A stretch of DNA of 64,000 nt from Echinometra lucunter. Its lineage: Eukaryota; Echinodermata; Echinoidea; Camarodonta; Echinometridae. Shown here piece after piece: positions 58,661 to 64,000 of this stretch. The translations under genes and the position numbers were made by a program. The stretch's first letter is position 1. Each line of letters starts with the position of its first letter. The notes under the pieces were generated by a model. The model saw nothing but the letters and a program-made list of their open reading frames with translations, was not told the origin of the DNA and made no database searches. Location of the stretch: positions 39,105,612 through 39,169,611 of the forward strand of contig CM057153.1 of assembly GCA_029962745.1 (NCBI GenBank), in the 5' to 3' direction.

Positions 58661-61600
58661 TTCTCTCTGAAATACATAATATCAGACTTGCATGAAAATG
58701 CAAGTGGTTATTCAGACAATGACAGGCAATTCTTATTACTAGGGCACTGACCACTCTGTTGTATGCAGTAATAAAAATGCAACTTAAATTACCTCGTATA
58801 ATCATTTATGGTTACTGTGGCACCGACAGTTGTAATTATCCTTAAATGGCGTATTCCCACAACCAAACCCGATCATAAAAATAGCAGACCTTCAATTTAA
58901 AATTCTTTTTCTTTTTATTTTCGTTTATAGGTTTTGAAAAAAGGCGCCTAATGGTATCATGTTTGTCAACATCTTCTGACACAGGGGTATATAACAACAG
59001 TTAAATTTGCTCGATGAAGGAAATGTAATTAATACATAGGATGACAAGTCTGGGCGGTTGATTAAATCAGTGAGGGTTACGTAATGTGGTTTGGTCAATA
59101 ATTGAATTGTGGATATACTGGAAATTATACACCAGGGGACTGGAAGGAAAGCTACGTCAAATGAATTATGTCCCACTTTACACATGTAGTGATGTTATCT
59201 CAGCTTATTCCGGTGTAAGGATGTTATATCAAACCAGGGAGGTGGAACAGATCAAACTCGTTATTGAAAAGTTTTCAAAGTTAAAAGTAGATATTAAATT
59301 GCCAACTTTACTGATGCTACTGGATATATCACAATGGGTTCCCGCCACGAATTCCTCAGTATGGCCCGTCACCTTCAGAGAATTGTACAGTAAACAGACT
59401 TTCTAAAGCTTTTCGACTTGCACTTGTTCTTCTTTCGTGTCCGACATCTGCACAAGTCCAGAATTCTAGATATTTGGTCACGACTTCGACTTGCACTCAT
59501 CAGTTACACAGTAAAAATGAAGACAAAGGCGATATCAAACAACAAACAGAAAATATAAGATCACCTTCAAAAATACCATCATATATCTTGAATTTGACCA
59601 ACTGGTTGCTTTCATCAGTTACCATCAAATGCGATTCTCTGTGGATATCAGAATTCCTCTTTGCTATTTTTTTATTCTTAATATCACAGCATTATAACAC
59701 ACTTCTTCACTGGTATATTCATGATGATTCACATAATGTTTTATGAATTAATAAATACACACATTATTTGAAACGGGTCTGAACATGCTGAATGTACATG
59801 CAATACTGTTGAATGAATGCCAAACCGCGATTATAGTGTTTTGGATGCTTAATCTGTTTACATTTCCGTTAACATTCTATTTAGAATTATCAATTTTTCA
59901 TCTCTGCCATGTTCAGGTCCCCGTATAATCTAATTTCCTTAACGATTTGAAACCACGAACACCCATTCATTCATATTTTATCAAGCGGACATCCTCTCAA
60001 TTTAGACACACAATCATGACAATAGCCAACCTCTCCAAACCTTAGCATGACCTGGTGCCGAACTGCGCGAGAACCATTAAAAAATCAATCAATGTACGTA
60101 ACTTGGACAAATCCAATAGTCTGGCGTTGAATATATCATTCAGATGTTGAATTGATTGTTTATTTCCAACGTATGGAAGTCAGTACTTTACCTTTAGGCC
60201 AATAATGATGGCAGTGACATGTAGGAAATAATGTATCTACCACACTTTCTTCCGTCCTAAAAAAGATCTTCTATGGTCCCAACCTTAGCTCTGCATATGG
60301 GACTGGTCTTACAATAGTATATTGCACCCATGTAAATATTCATCATCATAACAAACTACCAAGTGTGCTTTAAGTTTGAACAGTAAAATTTCGCGTGTTT
60401 ACAATAAAAGTCAGCTCATGATTATTTTCCTTAACGCAAAATGCGATGAAACAGTCCCATGGGAGGCATGGGCATGGCAACTGGATTTTCAAACAAGTGA
60501 TTGTAATGTTAAAGACCCTCTTTGTGGTTTTAAGTCAATAGGTCATATTGAGTCATGAGCCTATTCAATATTCCAACACACGAAGGTAATCACTAGCTAG
60601 GAGGATTGAGACGATTTCTTCAGTTCCTATCAACACACAAAGAAAGGAATGTATTAGACTTCAGTATAATACTTTCTTTTTAAAAATTCTTCGTCTCTGT
60701 TGGTTTCTGGTTAATTCGAGTTACATTCAGGACGGGTGGTCTGCGAACACCAGCAAAATTTCTTATTTTGTGATCAAGTGTGTAAACTTGCATACCAGTA
60801 ATATACATGTACATGGGATATGAATAATAATGTTCCTTCAAATTCAAAGTCAAGCTTCGTTTTAGACTAGTCAATATCAAAATGTCTTATTGACGAAGTT
60901 TCTAATCATATCCTCACGAAAAAGAGGAAGAGCAGAACAAATAGAATTAGAATCCAGTTAAACTAATTATGAAAAACAAAACTTTACTCTAGAAAGTACG
61001 GTACTGGAACCGTGCTGCAACTGATTTATAATGTTTCCATTTTAAAACATTTCACATGCAGTTTATAAAATTTGAATTTGGTCCAATAAGGAGATGAGGG
61101 AATATCTAAAACCTACACCAACTCTATTTTGCCCAACATCATGTAAGCATACACAATGCATCCCAAAATGAGGACTATATGGTGTTCTAGATCAGTCATA
61201 ATTCGACCGGAACCCCTTCTGTAGATTCTTGCTGGAGCACGGATTCAGGATCAAGCTTTGATTAATGAAGTAGACACTAGATGGAAGGGAGGGGAAACGT
61301 CTAGACTTTACTTGTCAAACTTTCTCTCCTCTCAGGTGGATATGCCGGATAACATCCCAAATCGAATTGTCTGAAATTTCCTGTTGTTGACAACGGTTAC
61401 TCACATTAAACTGACATGAAAACGAATCTTATTCTCGTCCATGTAATCAAGTTACATAATGACTTTTAGTGCGTGAAAGGACTTTCTCTATTATCCGTAA
61501 ACAATCGCGTTTTAACTAGAAAAAAACTGTTGCAAGCACATACTGAAGGAATATTTGTTTCATGTATTTCATTCAGTTCGTTTATTATGGTTTCAATATT

Positions 61601-62847
61601 CCCGTTACATTATGTACATCAATCTGACATGAACCAAAATAGTTCATTGCCAATATACATGTCACTGCCAACTGATCCACATTAATTACTCGAAAATCGT
61701 TTCTAAAAATTTTGGCAACCACCATATCCTCTACAACCAAACGGCAGAAATGTTTCATCCTGCCATTATGCAACAATATAGTTACGTACATGTGCTGTCA
61801 GAGAAAGGGAAGAGTCTACTTCAGAATAATAATTTCATGTTAACATCCTTCCGGTATTCTTTTGTAATATTTTGAAGAGTCAGAAGTAGCACATTCATAA
61901 TTTTGATCACACCTGTCGGGCAATTTTGAAATCGATTGGGGGGAATTGAGTATGCATGACATCATCCGACACATTAATTACCATGGCAACTCAACATGTC
62001 ATTCCTAGTCGCTGGCGTTGATGTCATGGTGTCACTTTATTTTTACTCTCTTACGCATCAGTTTCTGGATTTACAAAGATTTAGAAGGGATCATCCATAC
62101 CGAAAAACAAAACGAAAGCAGTTATTCCATGCTATGTATCTATGTGTAAGGAATATAGGTCCTACAGCCATGACAGTAATGAACATATTCATCCGTATTA
62201 TCGTTTGCTAACAGAATAAGAGGCCATGTTGCAGGGATCCACTTCTCTAAAGGAAGATTGCCTCAAAAAATTGGAATTAATTGTCATAATTTGATATAAT
62301 AGTGCCGCTTTCATATAGGGTAGACTGGACATGCATAGTGGTGGGAAAATGATGTGAGCAATTAACCGTGTATAATTCAGTGTCTAGTGATGCAAAAAGA
62401 TATCCTTTTCTAATTCTGCAGGCCGCTTATTTGGATCATATACTAGCATTCTTTTCTGAGAGGGATTTAAAGCCAATAAAAGGAACAAGGTGCATATAGG
62501 CATGAAAATAATAATAATAATAAACACTTTTGTGGTCATGGTGTTTATTTGGTACGTAGGCTAGCCATAAAATAGGTACGACAAGGAATTAAAAATGCAT
62601 TTCCCCCTTTCGAATTTGAAAAAAAAGAACAGAAACACTGCTAATTCTATCTCAATATGCGTGACGTCACCTGTGTAAAGGGTACTGGATTGTTTTATAC
62701 ATAATAGTATTTTTTAAAAATGTAAATCGGTTCCATGCTTTCAAGTACACTGTACTATTCTCAAAAGAATTCAGATCGTTCTTAATGATACAGGATTCAT
62801 AATTTGAGGGTGCGGGTGGCACAGCTTACCCCCCATTTTTTAAACGT

Positions 62848-62884
<37 letters not shown>

Positions 62885-64000
62885 AATTGGGGGGGGGACT
62901 TCCTGAATAAAGTGAAAGTGCTATGGTATCATCGAGGGGCGTCCGCTTTCCGCCCCGAAGTAACCTACAGGAAGAAATGCGAAGCAACATTCACCATTCT
63001 GAGGATGAGTGGGATTGAGCGGATGCCCTCATGTCTGTTTGCGGTAATTTATTTTTTCTCTTACCCTCTCTAACATACCAACACATTCCATTTATCTGCG
63101 TGTTAAATCCTACGCATACCACAAGACTGGTATTGCCCAACCAAACAATACATGGATTATAGAGGCTGGGTATTTTGATATTTAACTTATTATTGCAACT
63201 ATTTGCAAAGCAGAGATTTAGACCGAAGCGCAAATACCACGGCCTCATTAAACATACCGACACTCAAGCTCACATATAAACAGATAAACATTATAGTTGG
63301 CAGGAAGTGAATTTCCCAAGTTATCTCAACATTAATGTAAAAAAAAACTAGGCCTAGTAAAAACTAGCCCTAATCATCTGACCGTGTACTAACGAAACAT
63401 TAAGAATTTTTCTTTTTAAACACAATATATTCTCAAAAGTGTGCATCACTGGCACGTATTTTTTTCTTCTTCGGAATAGGATTTGGTGCATTAAACATGT
63501 TAAAACAGCCTCTCTGCATGCATAGGGGCATAAGGAAGTATACATGACTGTAGTTAATTGTATGCCAACCTTCCACAGTTACTCCTTTCACGGGGTAAAC
63601 AAAATACATTGAGTGATACCACGGGTTTTGCAAGTGAATAGCACCACCCATTGAAAAGCTGGTGGACGAAAATAGGAATCAGGCATGAATAAATACCGTA
63701 TAAGGAGACAACAATGCCGCTCAATCCTTAACGGGAGTTTCCAGATTGAATACCCTTTTCCCCCGGTGCCAGACTAAATAGTTCTTACCATTCAGAGATG
63801 GTGAAATCAACGTTGACTAATATGATATTTACGTGTAAAAATGCTTCTAAATAACAGAGAAGCACATTTCGAAGGTTTGAGAAAGAAATAATCCGTTTCA
63901 TCAGAACCTTGCACGTGGCATCACACAGGTTGCTTACAGATGAGAAATCATCTAATTCTATTTCTGAATTTTACTCTGATTTTCATTATAACTTTCATTA
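58661..64000. other. No gene seen
   Basis: AT-rich sequence with a GT microsatellite at 62851-62882 and a nearby G run (62889-62897). The longest frames (for example 59086-59406) lack splice context and family motifs. I cannot exclude single short exons. Confidence 0.4.
62851..62882. repeat. GT dinucleotide repeat, 16 units
   Basis: Uninterrupted GT microsatellite. Confidence 0.95.

Noticed and set aside
59086..59406. Plus-strand frame of 106 codons
   Set aside because: No splice sites, family motif or composition support.

Overview
The window reads as animal nuclear DNA. It is AT-rich, with small exons bounded by GT-AG introns, dense short transposable elements and simple repeats, and one 500-base run of N (41668-42167). 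The repeat style (poly-G/poly-C-bounded elements, many tacatgta words, palindromic MITEs, a Ty3-type LTR element) suggests a marine invertebrate deuterostome, most likely an echinoderm. That placement is inference.

2-15079 (+): the 3' part of a large multi-exon gene. Ten exons join without a phase conflict into 941 codons plus stop: a coiled coil, a long disordered Tyr/Ser/Pro-rich stretch, basic and acidic segments, and a C-terminal domain resembling that of the PLEKHA5/6/7 proteins. One further exon-like block (11950-12060) fits the phase as a cassette exon. A tandem copy of part of the penultimate exon lies at 14321-14421. Two possible alternative last exons follow the stop, one ending in the PDZ-ligand-like residues ETRV. 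From about 15.8 to 24.4 kb I see no gene; part may be 3' UTR.

26889-30872 (-): a complete six-exon gene of 297 codons, recognised as IFTAP (C11orf74), the IFT-A-associated ciliary protein. A non-coding first exon probably lies near 32194-32280.

31.0-34.0 kb: a repeat cluster with a poly-G/C-bounded element, a 300-bp direct duplication, a smaller inverted duplication and a 1.4-kb fold-back palindrome. One palindrome arm is interrupted by a 342-bp insertion with a 10-bp target duplication.

34041-41505 (+): a 7465-bp LTR retrotransposon with two 354-bp LTRs that read as identical, a tRNA-Ser primer site, a tandem array of hairpin units, a gag gene broken by a one-base frameshift, and a protease frame. 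I find no reverse transcriptase, RNase H or integrase, so it looks like a recently mobilised non-autonomous element.

42-64 kb: mostly non-coding. It contains a perfect-ended palindromic MITE (44009-44188), a poly-G/C-bounded element (45379-45812), a minus-strand coding exon for an unrecognised 321-residue low-complexity protein (46642-47607), a TIR element with internal tandem repeats (51761-52330), a large TAG-repeat array (56278-56810) and other simple repeats. The last 7 kb hold no gene I can support.
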